A stretch of 64,000 nucleotides of DNA from Argyresthia goedartella (GCA_949825045.1 OX463829.1:1240001-1304000), one strand, 5' to 3'; shown: positions 42,170 to 52,255, numbered from the stretch's first letter. Numbers and translations are program-made. Notes: generated from the sequence alone by a model not told the origin.

Positions 42170-42444
42170 AGTACGTATTAATAACTTTGTATAATGCGAT
42201 AGTTTGGAGTCATTTTAAATATGGATTTATTTGCTTTGCCGCTAATGAGCAACTTGTAAGAAAATTGGAAGTCATTCAAAATAATAATTTATCACCCATT
42301 ACTGGTGCTAAGAAAACCACGCCCATTAATTCTTTCCAAGTGGAATGTAATATTCCACCGTTGAATCTTCGTTTTAAGTATCTTAAATACAGATTTATCT
42401 TAAAAATGTTAGCCATTGAGCCCCACCCTTTGTTTAAAAAATAA
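42170..42444 (+). pseudogene. Non-LTR RT thumb fragment
   Basis: The short frame encodes LYNAIVWSHFKYGFICFAAN and VECNIPPLNLRFKYLKYRFI, the region after the RT palm of jockey/I-type elements. It is cut at its right end by the foldback at 42441. Confidence 0.6.
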
Positions 42445-42921
42445 TAGTTTAAAAAAACTAAAAAAACACTCTTTTATAGCTAACCGAACTAAAAATTAGA
42501 AAATAAATTTTAATTTCAGAGAGTTTATAATACAGTAGTAGAAGATCGAACAATCAATCAGAATTTATCACCTCAAAATAAAATTATAATAAAGTTTAAA
42601 TAATTAACAAAAGAATTAAATTCAGAGTAAACAGCGTGGGGTGCTTGATAAAGTAAATGTAACAACCATTCTATTGGCAACTATCTATGAGAGGAGAGTT
42701 ATGAAAAGTAGTAAAATGCACCCCACGCTTTTTACTCTGAATTGAATTCTTTTGTTAATTACTTAAACTTTATTATAATTTTATTTTGAGGTGATAAATT
42801 CTGATTGATTGTTCGATCTTCTACTACTGTATTATAAACTCTCTGAAATTAAAAATTATTTTCTAATTTTTAGTTCGGTTAGCTATAAAAGCGTGTTTTT
42901 TTAGTTTTTTTAAACTATTAT
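42441..42921. mobile_element. Foldback element, 204 bp inverted arms
   Basis: The arms 42441-42644 and 42718-42921 are close reverse complements (ends ATAATAGTTT / AAACTATTAT; inner ends AGCGTGGGGTGC / GCACCCCACGCT) around a 73-base centre. There is no coding content. It is a long-TIR MITE or Foldback-type element of unknown superfamily; a target duplication is not obvious in the A/T-rich flanks. Confidence 0.85.
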
Positions 42922-42986
42922 TTATTTTTCATTTTTTAGTTCGATTTATCAATTAGTTATTTGTTGACATGTGGTATTGAAATTTC

Positions 42987-44020
42987 TTACAAATTATTTC
43001 GCAATCTCATCATTTCATTCAAAGCTTCACTGTTGCATGGGGTTTTTCGTGTTAACTTAGAACAATCGAGTTCTTCAATCCGAATACCGTCTAAAGATCT
43101 TACACGACTAAGTGCTACATAAGCTTGTCCAGCAGCAAACAGTCGCGAGCCTAGATAAATGACTGCAAGATCGACTGTACAACCTTGCATCTTGTGGACG
43201 GTCGAAGCCCAACTCAGGATTAATGGCAACATTCGTCTTTCAGCAGTTCCATAACTGTATTTCGCTGGGAACTGTATCGATATTGGTTTAATCATGTGCA
43301 CACCATCTGATCCGAAATCGATACGGACTGACGGGATGTCTTCCGCGTATATTGCGCGGATGGCCTCTGCGAAAATTTGGCCAGATAATTTCTGTGATAA
43401 AACCCATATTGCCATTCACTAAACCTTTCGACACGTCAATGTTTGTCCTCAACATCACTTTAGCTCCTACAAATATTTTCAATACATTCTGAAGACCTCC
43501 GGTTTTATTAATATCGCTAGGTATCACAGAATCTAAGTCCTTGTTACCTAGATTTCGAGTAGCATCAATGAGTTGGTCTTGTGCTTTTATTGTATAACTA
43601 ACTGTCACTTTATTCTTAAAACTCTGGAGAACTTTTTCGTTGTGTCTAGCAACCTGATCATTCGTTGGGTAAATTCTTAATGCACTCTCGATTGAGAATT
43701 CATTAGTCGCATCTGTTGAAACTTTTTCAAGTAGAATTTCAAGATGCCTAGACGTCATTTCTCCAACTCTAAGGGCGTTAAGCACATCTATAAATGTCGT
43801 GTCTCCTTGTTGACGCATATTTTGTTTAAGTTCAATCAGACCGAACTGTCGCCACAAATGTGTAGCTGGCTTCAAGTGTTCTGGTTGTTGAAAAACTTGA
43901 TGTCCTCGAACAGGTGGTAACTGCATTAGATAACCAAAGAGAATCACGTTTATGCCTCCAAAACAAGCGTCCGAGGTTTTCAGCTGTCGCAAACGAGTTA
44001 AATCAATATGTAAGGGGGCG
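42987..44020 (-). pseudogene. Helitron PIF1-like helicase, C-terminal part, frameshifted
   Basis: The upstream piece (43992-43288) has GGINVILFGYLMQLPPVRG (helicase motif with the usual Asp replaced by Tyr), IELKQNMRQQGD and VGAKVMLRTNIDVSKGLVNG. The downstream piece (43415-42987) has ILSWASTVHKMQGCTVDLAV and AGQAYVALSRVRSLDGI. The two overlap in different frames, so a frameshift lies at about 43300-43415. The Rep domain and N-terminal helicase motifs are missing. Helitron is the usual source of such proteins in insects. Confidence 0.8.
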
Positions 44021-44034
44021 TCGATACAATAATT

Positions 44035-44340
44035 ATTTCAATACCACATACAAACTTATGAATGCACCTGGTTACATACGTGAAGTATGAAAGTAGTCGC
44101 ACCAATAACTTTGTAAACAACATTTTGCTATGTATTAATCCTGGCCGTCCTAATAAGGATAATGGGAAACTGTTATCAAATTATTGCATTGTCATCGGTC
44201 CTTGATACGTATGCAAAGTTTCAAATTAATCAGACTTCTGGAAACTGGTGAAAATTAAGTTCAAAGATTCCGTTACATACATAGATACATACATACATAC
44301 AACCCAAGCTAATAAAAGCGTATTAAAAATTGAAACAATT
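44035..44340. repeat. Repeat 3' end with TACA microsatellite
   Basis: GTTACATACATAGATACATA is followed by ACAACCCAAGCTAATAAAAG. This kind of tail is common at the 3' ends of lepidopteran repeats. No frame is present. The class is not certain. Confidence 0.4.
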
Positions 44341-44381
44341 GTACAGAAATAATCAGGCCTTTAGCTATTTTTCCTATATGG

Positions 44382-45062
44382 TTGACTTTAATCAGCTTTC
44401 TAATAAATCATTGGGCATACTACTCAGAGGATTTTAATAGCCAATTCACCTCAATGGTATTTCATATTGATCCCGAGAAAAAGAATAAGCATGAAATCTG
44501 TAAACAACTGTCAAATTATAATGATTTTACTCAAATATACACTGATTGTTCAAAAACTGATGACGGCCTTGCTGCCGCTATTTACCTACCGCATATTAAG
44601 AGTGGATACAAATTGAAATTATCCAAGGAAATCAGCATCTTCTCAGCAGAAGGACTTGCTATATCGAATGCATTAACTAATATTTCTGAACACCCAGCTC
44701 ATTCCCCGGAAAACAAGTGGCTCATAATTTCTTGAAAGCTCTTCAGTCAAACAAACTAGATTAGGTACAACACCAACTACATTATTTATGATATCAAAAA
44801 TCGCTACTCCCAACTTCATAAATTAAATGTAAATATCGTCTACATGTGGACTCCATCTCATGTCGGAGTGACAGGAATCGAAAATTCTTCATGGCCAAGG
44901 AGATCGTTGAAATTGATGCTCCTGAGCCTACTATGGCTGTGCCAAACTCCGATTTTATTACCAAACTCAAACTGAATTTGAAGCAAGAATGTTTCAGTTA
45001 TTGTCAACAATCTCTTGTAGTTAAAGGTTCCTGGTACGGTTCCGTTAGTGCGAGAATACGGT
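44382..45062 (+). pseudogene. Non-LTR retrotransposon RNase H fragment
   Basis: QIYTDCSKTDDGLAAAIYLP and ISIFSAEGLAISNAL are the first two catalytic regions of a retroelement RNase H. After stops at about 44733, NIVYMWTPSHVGVTGIEN gives the third. KLKLNLKQECFSYCQQSLVV and GSWYGS continue the C-terminal part. It resumes at about 45775 after inserted sequence. Confidence 0.72.
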
Positions 45063-45159
45063 AGTTGACAAGGAAGCCCAATAAATCTAGAAACGTGGCT
45101 CAAGCTGAACTATTTCAACAAAAACGTTTGATAATATCAGAATTGTATATTTCCAGCAG

Positions 45160-45300
45160 TTGTATTTTATAAACTCAATTTTGTGTTAAAAAGACTGCAT
45201 TTGACTATGATGTCACAAGCTATTATGTATTAATCGTGAACAAAATAACCGTTTTGACAGTTGCTAAAAAGTATCTATGTTGACTAGCAGTCAAATAGCG
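45160..45300 (+). repeat. Dispersed repeat, copy of 13985-14130
   Basis: GACAGTTGCTAAAAAGTATC and GACTAGCAGTCAAATAGCGT match the reverse complement of 13985-14130 over about 140 bases. It lies within the block inserted into the RNase H fragment. Confidence 0.6.
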
Positions 45301-45364
45301 TATTGGACGTGCCTGGTTCCCTAAGTCAAACATGAGGAAAAGTAGGAAATTTTATGTTTTAATG

Positions 45365-45775
45365 ACACGTCTGAGACACACATGGGGGGCCCTGAGTTTT
45401 CGGTTGCGACTCAGCATCCGACTCAGCGGGCAATGGGGCCACAAGCACGCGGCCACCCAGGGGTGCAGGGCCGCACTCAGGCTCATCACATGGGGGGCCC
45501 TGAGTTTTCGGTTGCGACTCAGCATCCGACTCAGCGGGACATTGGGTGTGTTGAGCAGGCCGTAACGGGCGGGTGGCATGGGACACCTTCGAGCTATGCG
45601 GGTGCGGTTCGGACGCCGCCTCAGTTGTCGCCCCGCTCGTCGCCTCGTCCTCGTCGGTCGCATGTGATGTCCCCCCCGCTCATGGAGCGGCCACGGTTGA
45701 ATTCACGCCCACCCCCCTTCGGGGGGCGTCGTAGGGTGGCAATGGAACCGGCGCGTGGGCCATTTGTAAAATAGG
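45365..45775 (+). repeat. GC-rich insert with internal direct duplication
   Basis: About 410 GC-rich bases stand out from AT-rich surroundings. A 54-base block (starting CACATGGGGGGCCCTGAGTT) occurs at 45379-45432 and again at 45488-45541 with almost no change. CACCCCCCTTCGGGGGG forms a small hairpin near 45712. Frames open here are a result of composition. The class is unknown; a retroelement 5' region is one possibility. Confidence 0.55.
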
Positions 45776-45950
45776 ACCCTCTGGCGTATAGTGACCAACA
45801 CTGTCGCTTTAGAGCACATTTTCACCTTATGCAAATTATATCTTCACCAATATGTAATATCTGTAATGCCGCTGATCAAACACTAGATCATATATTTTTT
45901 GATTGCCCCGCTCATATTATTCAACGTGGATTTCCTTGCCTTCATCGATA
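45775..45950 (+). pseudogene. Non-LTR retrotransposon C-terminal zinc-knuckle piece
   Basis: FRAHFHLMQIISSPICNICN followed by AADQTLDHIFFDCPAHI is the CxxC...H...C tail that follows RNase H in such elements, and probably continues the fragment ending at 45062. Confidence 0.65.
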
Positions 45951-46134
45951 AACTGTTGCTCTTATTATATATAATATTATATATTATAATATTATAAGAA
46001 CGTAAGAAGTAAGATATACGATTATACCTGCTCAACAATTGAATATATCTAAAGTGGAAGAAGTATCGGGCATGGAACAATACACGGAAGAAGAAAGAAG
46101 AATACAAGAATTTATCGGACATTACATTATACAC

Positions 46135-46330
46135 GGACATGACTCCTCAAATTAGACTTGGCTGCGGCCTTGTGAAACAAAATACAAAAGACTTGTCTTC
46201 GACCGAAAAGAAAACACGGAAGACTTGGCTTCGGCCCTTTGAAAACAAAATTACGGAAGGCTTGGCTTCGGCCTTAAGAAGCAAAATTCGGATGACTTGG
46301 ATTCGGCCTTATTATCCTAAAAACAAAAAG
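46135..46330 (+). repeat. Degenerate tandem repeat, about 45-50 bp unit
   Basis: GACTTGGCTGCGGCCTT, GACTTGTCTTCGACCG, GACTTGGCTTCGGCCC, GGCTTGGCTTCGGCCTT and GACTTGGATTCGGCCTT recur at roughly regular spacing between A-rich linkers. It lies just upstream of BOLA3. The function is unknown. Confidence 0.6.
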
Positions 46331-46551
46331 ATGTAAACACTGAATACATGTATCAAGACTAATATAATAATGTACTCTGTGGCTGCAAGGCTTTGATTGC
46401 CATTGCCTTTCCTTTTGGATAAAGACGAAAAAAATGTAGATATTGAAGGTTATGTAAACTAATGTCAAAACAAATGCGAATATTGTGCAAAAACTCTTCA
46501 GGATATTCAATACAGTTTTATAGGAGTTAAATTTTTCGCCAAAAAGGTACA

Positions 46552-46599
46552 ATGTTTCGACAGTTCAGCAAAGTCCTGGAACCCTTTCGAAGGCGATTG
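46552..46599 (+). CDS. BOLA3: BOLA3 exon 1
   Basis: 16 codons (MFRQFSKVLEPFRRRL) followed by the donor GTGAGT. It encodes most of the predicted mitochondrial presequence. Confidence 0.85.
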
Positions 46600-47148
46600 G
46601 TGAGTGATAGGAGTTTCTACTGTTATTACTGACGAAAGTGGAATCTGACGGATGTGTCCAAAATCATTATAAGGCTTTCAGATTATCGGCCTGTATTTAC
46701 CGAAACACATGGTCTGATTTCAGTTCCGAGCGCTGGGCAGTGGCTCCGGGGAGGCCAGTAATACCTTCGCGAAAAACTCGCAGTCAAAAGAAGAACAGCT
46801 GTCGGAAACTCTAAAGAAATCCCTCCCAGGCATAACCTACGTCAGTGTTGAAGATATCTCAGGTGGATGTGGGGCAATGTACGAGGTATAAATATTTTTC
46901 TAAAGCCCACTTCTAACTGACTCACATCTAACCTTAAGATGCTTATTTAACATGTCCTTGAATTTGAGGCACTGAGCTTGGTATATAAACCTACAATTTT
47001 ACTTTCGCAGGTTAGCATAGAGGCAAAAGAGTTCACCGGTATTTCTAGAGTGAAACAACACAGACTTGTTACAGAATCCCTGAAGTTGGAGATTGCAGAG
47101 ATGCATGGGATCCGTATACACACCAACCCCCCTTCAACAGAGAAATGA
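46552..47148 (+). CDS. BOLA3: BolA-like protein 3, complete in three exons, 115 aa
   Basis: BOLA3 works with glutaredoxin 5 and NFU1 in passing 4Fe-4S clusters to mitochondrial enzymes such as lipoate synthase. The three exons join in phase 0 to 115 residues plus TGA at 47146-47148; family members are close to 107. The N-terminus MFRQFSKVLEPFRRRLF is basic and amphipathic, as expected of a mitochondrial presequence. The body shows VEDISGGCGAMYEV with the cluster-binding Cys typical of the BOLA3 branch, VKQHRLVTESL with the conserved His, and EIAEMHGIRIHT at the end. A minus-strand frame over exon 3 is spurious. Confidence 0.93.
46724..46885 (+). CDS. BOLA3: BOLA3 exon 2
   Basis: After the acceptor CTGATTTCAG come 54 codons (FRALGSGSGEASNTFAKNSQ, then LSETLKKSLPGITYVSVED and SGGCGAMYE) and the donor GTATAA. 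The donor is weak but the phase and protein continuity support it. Confidence 0.9.
47011..47148 (+). CDS. BOLA3: BOLA3 exon 3
   Basis: After the acceptor TACTTTCGCAG come VSIEAKEFTGISRVKQHRLV, TESLKLEIAEMHGIRIHTNP and PSTEK, then TGA. AATAAA-type signals follow at about 47189-47200, consistent with a short 3' UTR. Confidence 0.92.
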   Translation, partial: VSIEAKEFTGISRVKQHRLVTESLKLEIAEMHGIRIHTNPPSTEK

Positions 47149-47199
47149 AAATTGACCACATAGCTCATATAGAACAATGATTTGTAAATAAATAATAAA

Positions 47200-47907
47200 T
47201 ATAGTTTATCGTGTAGGTAATAATGGCAATAGCAACCAAATGCTTATTTGTTTATTTGTTTTGATTTCATTCAAAACAAATAATGGGTTGTAGGTATCAA
47301 TGTTGTAATTCAGAGTTTTGTGTAGATAGTTCTCTTATCTAGTCTATGATTTTCATTTTAAAAGATTTTTATTAAAAATTTATAAATTACAGTTATTAAT
47401 ACATTACATAGTGTTAATTAATCCTAATAATATAATTGGTTTCATTATGTTTTTGCAGATATGTTTCATATCTATCTAAACCTTAAGACTTAGTAGTGCC
47501 AGTAAATTTGTGCATAATTATGGAAGGATAACACAGTTTATGATAGTAAAATAATTTCAACAAGGGTATGCTCACTTTTGAGTAGCTCACATTAGTAACA
47601 TTATGGGAATAAACTTAAATGCTAAGGTTAAAGTATTACCAGACGATCGGATTTGGTAAGGCCCATACCACGACCTGGGCACGCTCCAGACCATATCCGA
47701 TTGTGTGGAGAGAGGTCCGCCGGACATTATTATTATTAACATCGCTCCGGTTGGTCCGGTGGTTTGCACATTGAACATGGTACGCTCCAAACCAAGTCTG
47801 GTCATGTGGATGATGCACCAAACCGTTCGGTGGCAGTCATAAATCTACCTCTGAGCGCGCAACACGTATTTTTGTCTCTACAAATGGAGTCTGACTCTGA
47901 AGCCGTA
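47200..47907. other. Intergenic after BOLA3, unclassified repeat
   Basis: 47640-47860 contains two related blocks (CACGCTCCAGACCATATCCG / TACGCTCCAAACCAAGTCTG) that look like an old internal duplication. No gene is seen. Confidence 0.4.
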
Positions 47908-48164
47908 AATAATAATAATAATATCTAGACTCTATTTACACATATTGATCTAGTCCCAAATAGGATTCCCTGTATCTTGGGTAGGTACTAGACAACGATG
48001 CACATACTTATATAGATAAATATTATACTTAGATAGGTAAACAACTATGACTAGGGTACAAACATCCATTCTCATCAAACTAATATTTGCCCCCACGGGG
48101 ACTCGAACCTGGGAGCCTTGGCGTCGTAGGCAGGGTCACTGCCGACTCAGCCATTTGGGTCGTC
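47908..48164 (-). repeat. tRNA-derived SINE (family A), second copy
   Basis: Read on the minus strand: head GACGACCCAAATGGCTGAGT, B-box GGTTCGAGTCC, body CAGGGAATCCTATTTGGGAC and a TTA-rich tail. It aligns with 16527-16781 over the whole length. Confidence 0.82.
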
Positions 48165-48177
48165 AAATATTACGGAA

Positions 48178-48720
48178 AATAGAATTATTGTAGAAGTTTT
48201 AGAATTATGTCAGTTCTTTATTGTACTTATGTACGTAGTCACCTTGAATACGCATCTCAGTTATGGAACCCAAGCGGTCGACTTGAGCAAATTCAGAGAA
48301 AGTTTACTCGGTATCTCGGATTTAAATTCAAGATGCCTAAATTAGAATATGAAGACCGATGTTCACGGCTCCATCTTCTTCCTCTGAATTTGCGCAGGGA
48401 CATCGCCGACGTAGCATTCCTCATGAAAATAGCTAGGGGTACCGTAGACTGTCCAAATCTACTCAACAAATTAAATTTTAAGGTCCCCAGTCGTAGTACT
48501 CGTAGGCGTCCTCTATTTCAGCTACCCTTGGTTCATAGCAACTACAGGGAAAATTCATTTCTCGTCAGAGCCTGCTCGACATTTAACCGTCTCTGATCCT
48601 GTAGTTCCTGTAGTTGTTTTGCCTCTGTTTGATTACAAATTGCCATTTGAGCAATTTAAAAAGCATGTTAAAGCGACTTTGTTGAAAAAGGGATATATTA
48701 CAATGTTCAAGATTACTTAA
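48178..48720 (+). pseudogene. Non-LTR retrotransposon C-terminal fragment
   Basis: LYCTYVRSHLEYASQLWNPS, IQRKFTRYLGFKF, CSRLHLLPLNLRRDIADVAF and SYRENSFLVRACSTFNRL-like text are the thumb and tail of a jockey/CR1-type RT. A shift at 48596 leads to LPFEQFKKHVKATLLKKGYI before the stop near 48720. The 3' UTR continues to 48837 and, after a hAT insertion, from 51226 to about 51396. Confidence 0.75.
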
Positions 48721-48944
48721 ATGATAGGACTGTATGGGGTTAATCTAGTTCAACACAGACCTCGCTGTTAATAATTTTGTAATTATTTATTATTGCCTGC
48801 TTATTAAATAAAAAAACACAATTGTATTAGTTAAGCATAGGGCTGCCATCACCTAAATTGCCGACACCGGATAAACACGGTAAAAATTCCGGACATTTTG
48901 GCGAAATACGGTTTTTTCCCCGGACACGTCTGAAAATAGTAGAT

Positions 48945-49065
48945 TATGCACCTAGGGAGGTAAAGTAAGGAATGTCTCAGACCGCATGGTTATTGTCACC
49001 CGAGGCGAAGCCGAGGGTGCCAACATGCGGTCTAAGGCATTCTTTACTTCCTCCCGTGGTGCATA
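48945..49065. repeat. Subterminal foldback inside hAT, 121 bp
   Basis: TATGCACC...GGGAGGTAAAGTAAGGAATG and AGACCGCATG on the left pair with CATGCGGTCT, CATTCTTTACTTCCTCCC and GGTGCATA on the right. A smaller perfect hairpin GTCCCGC-ACA-GCGGGAC follows at about 49107-49123. It could be a nested MITE or structured subterminal DNA of the hAT. Confidence 0.75.
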
Positions 49066-49578
49066 TTTGTTTTTATGTGATCGTACGGCATAAAAGCGGT
49101 GACTTTGTCCCGCACAGCGGGACAAAAGTTACTACTTTTAGGCTGTAGGCACATAAAATATTTTACGCAAAAAAAATAAAAACATCGTTATATTTTTAAA
49201 TTTTTATTTATTTATACAGCTTGGTATTAAAATAGAATTAGGCACTTATGTAACCGCAACAAATAATAGACATTTTTAATGAAATTAAACACTCTTTCTA
49301 AGAGAATATGGTAACAAAAATAATTAGAAACGCTCTTCTTTTTGGCATCAATTACATGACTATATAATACTTAATAACTAACAAACTATAATACTTTTTA
49401 ATTTTGGAATAAACTACACCAATGATATTTTCAGTCATCTAGTTAGGTAGTCAAATCAAATCCCTATACTATGTTTTGATTGTAAATTGAAAGTACTTGA
49501 GTAACTGCTAAAACTTTTAATTTTAACGAGATCATTTTTTTTACTTATTTTGATATTTTTCAGTCTTCCCAATTTTCG

Positions 49579-51040
49579 CTAAAATATCTTTCTTTTCCAA
49601 CAAGAATCTATAGAAGTCGGAACAACACAGGTCCTTAAAATTATACTTAATTTTGATCTCAGAGAAGAAACCGTATGTATGTTTAGCGAGTTTCTTTCTT
49701 TCGTCCATTGCTGCATGACTAGCGAAAACACTCTCTCTACGTTGGCATTGTGAGCTGGTATACAAAAATAATACTGTGCGATTTTTAGCAGTTCAGAATA
49801 TAAATGGGCGTTAGGAGTTTTAAAAAAATTTAGCCATAGCTGGTTTGCGCTGAAAAGCTTATCGCCATCAGTAAGGTTCATGCAATAAGCTTTTAAGTTT
49901 ATCCATTCGTCAATCAGCTTCGTGTCATCAATTTCGATGTTAATATCCTTCAGGAAAAGAACTGTTTTTTCGACATCAGACCATGGAGTACTTTTAGTGA
50001 TGTTTGACAATATCATCCAGTTGAATTTGTTAAAGTCTTCCATTGGTTTTTCCCACTTTTCTATGTAGGACTTCATTTCTCTGTAAAAATCTATACAATT
50101 TTTTTTGAACTCGTTTTTCGTGTTTATATCTTGTTCGTTCAAAATACTTTGTACCTTAAGAGGCACAAAGTTTTCTTTCATTCTGTCTTCTAACGTTTTG
50201 TTCAGAGACGTCAATATGTTTCTGGTTTCGATAATGGAGTTATCACTTTTTTCCAACTTTTCAATTTTTCCATGGAAAACGTACATCACTGAATGAATGA
50301 GAAACATATATGCCTCTGATATGTGGATCTTCAAAAAATTTTTTAATCAAAACGGGTGGTCTATCCAAGCTTTCAAAATAATTTTTCAAGGCCTCGTACA
50401 TTTTCAAAAACCTCTCGATTGCGGGAAAAAGGCTTAGCCATCTTGTTTTTGAGTGAAATAAAAGATGCTTGTATTCCGATTCAGCAGCTGCAAAGAATTC
50501 CTTGAGAGCTTCTGTGCGAACTGTATAAATTGAGAAAAAGTTGTATATTTTCAATATCATCGTCTCTACGTCAATCGGAAGTAGGTCGCATCCATGGTGC
50601 ACAGCGTTATAAAGTATATGGGCAGAACATCCCATGCCGACAATATTTGGATTAAGTTTACTTTTCAGTTTGGAGAAGACATTATTTGTCCCTGATCTAG
50701 TGCTCCCGCCAAAGTTTGTGTTGCAGTTGTCGCCAGAAAATGCTATGCACTTCGATAGAAGATCATGCTCCCTAAGTTGTTTTATAATAATCTCAACAAT
50801 TGTGTCAGGTGTCTCATTTTCAGTGGACTCAATTTCAAGGAGCTTTGATGTGATACCATTTTTTTGTTTATCAAAATACTGAATGATGATGGGGAATAAT
50901 TTAGTACTGCCGTGATTACTAGCGTCGGTGGATATGCTTACGAATGCAACATCTATTAAATCAATTTTGAGTTCAGCAATTGTCAAAGGGCATAACACAT
51001 TATTGACAATAGCTGTAGCTTTGGTGCGATTACATGTCAT
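49579..51040 (-). pseudogene. hAT transposase, frameshifted and N-terminally shortened
   Basis: The first piece (51040-50261) shows FVSISTDASNHGSTKLFPII, AFSGDNCNTNFGG (catalytic region), GMGCSAHILYNAVHHGCDLL and HSKTRWLSLFPAIERFL. The second (50334-49579, another frame) ends with IPAHNANVERVFSLVMQQWT, the hAT dimerisation region. The overlap means a frameshift at about 50261-50334. Only about 180 bases remain before the TIR, too little for a BED finger plus linker, so the N-terminus is deleted. Confidence 0.85.
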
Positions 51041-51402
51041 GTTTTTTGCTGTATTTGATTTTCCAAGTTATTGCTTATCTACAAAAAAATGGGTTTCCTC
51101 TGACAACAAAAGTGTCCGGGTTTCACCCGGACACTTTAAAAAACCCCTGCCGGACGGCCCCCGGACGCCCTTCAAACTAGGACAAATCCGGGGAATTCCG
51201 GACGGATGGCAGCCCTAGTTAAGCACAACACAACCTATTTTTAAAAGGGAGCTAAAAATCAATCTGTGGGAGTTTCTACGCCCTTCTTCTCCCACAGTGG
51301 TCCAATGTAGAGAAGAGGCAAAAAATGACGTTTGCTAAGTATATGTAAGTAAATATCTACAGTAATAAAGTACTTTGACTTTGACTTTGACTCTGTCCCC
51401 AC

Positions 51403-51580
51403 TATGAGGACAACGGAACGTCATATTTTTTCCGTGCCGTTGTCCCCATTGTAGTGATACAGCCGATGGGGACAACGGGATGTTAAGATTTGACGTGCCG
51501 TTGTCCCCTTCGTAGTTTTACAGCTAATATGGATAGCTGGATATTAAGATTTTACGTGCCGTTGACCCTCTTAATCATAA
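51403..51580 (+). repeat. Degenerate 61 bp tandem repeat, about 2.7 units
   Basis: Units at 51440-51500 and 51501-51561 align (TTGTCCCC...GTAG....TACAGC...GGA.A.C.GGAT.TTAAGATTT...ACGTGCCG) and a partial unit precedes. CCGTTGTCCCC / GGGGACAACGG also forms an inverted pair within it. Confidence 0.65.
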
Positions 51581-51829
51581 TTATTTTAAAGCTTATTTAT
51601 TACCGAGTGCAAGAAGAGCTAAAATAAAATATATATATATATATAAGTAGTTCAATTATAAAAGTTATATTTATGGGTTTTATCCACAGACTTGAATAGT
51701 AGGGACAGGGCACGGAGCGCTTGAAAGTGTCGCTACAAAAACAGTACAAAATCGGGAAAATTGTACTGTTTGCAATCAGTCGCGCTTGGACGGTGACAGC
51801 CGATTGACATATCGGCAGCAAAAACAAAA

Positions 51830-51906
51830 ATGGTGACCTGCGACGTAAAAAGGTGTAAATCATACCCAAATAGCAAAACACAAAAACATGGAGTGTCGTA
51901 TCACAA
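51830..51906 (+). CDS. First exon of a THAP-type zinc-finger protein, partial
   Basis: AAAAATGG starts MVTCDVKRCKSYPNSKTQKH then GVSYH and two bases of the next codon before a strong GTAAGT donor. The spacing Cys-x4-Cys followed by HGVSYHx fits the start of a THAP domain (CxxxxC ... xFHxFP), a sequence-specific DNA-binding finger shared by host regulators and P-type transposases. The remaining Cys, His and AVPTIF-like parts should be in later exons; none was recognised to the right within the window. Confidence 0.55.
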
Positions 51907-52069
51907 GTAAGTATTATATTTTCAATTACTATTGGCTTTAAATTGATTATCTATAAAATATTGTTCTCGATAAAATCCTCAAACGAAAATCAACCATTCG
52001 ACTGACGTAACTTTGTAGCGACGCGCGACGCAACAGAATAATATAAGGATAAATAATCTAACCGGATGT

Positions 52070-52255
52070 CCTAACGGTGATGGAAAACATCGTGAGGAAA
52101 TCTTCATTACTCCGGCTTCATTACATTAGCTGCGGCGATGGGCTTGCCCCCTGACACGCAAGATGGAGTATTAAATCACTAGCTAAGTGGGCACAGACCG
52201 GCACAGTTGTGCCTATGCCAGCCCGTATGGGAAAAGGCGTGACGCTATGTTACGC
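52070..52255 (+). repeat. SINE (family B) 3' part
   Basis: GGTGATGGAAAACATCGTGA, AGCTGCGGCGATGGGCTTGC and TATGGGAAAAGGCGTGACGC match the body of the SINE at 24587. The tRNA-like head is missing. Confidence 0.7.

Larger units (their letters stand above)
48838..51217 (-). mobile_element. hAT DNA transposon, 2380 bp, exact TIRs and target duplication
   Basis: TAGGGCTGCCATC (48838-48850) and its exact reverse complement (51205-51217) bound the element, with the 8 bp duplication GTTAAGCA at 48830-48837 and 51218-51225. The transposase on the minus strand is frameshifted and lacks an N-terminal BED finger. It inserted into the 3' UTR of a non-LTR element. Confidence 0.95.
48721..51396 (+). repeat. 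3' UTR of the non-LTR fragment, split by a hAT
   Basis: 48721-48837 and 51226-51396 together match the reverse complement of 25378-25680. The end is marked by ACTTTGACTTTGACTTTGAC at 51372-51391, a short hexamer tail. Confidence 0.72.

Noticed and set aside
45332..45774. Several open frames of 75-130 codons on both strands
   Set aside because: They overlap each other in a GC-rich duplicated block and contain no recognisable domain.
46947..47177. A 76-codon minus-strand frame
   Set aside because: It is antisense to BOLA3 exon 3, which has conserved BolA residues on the plus strand.
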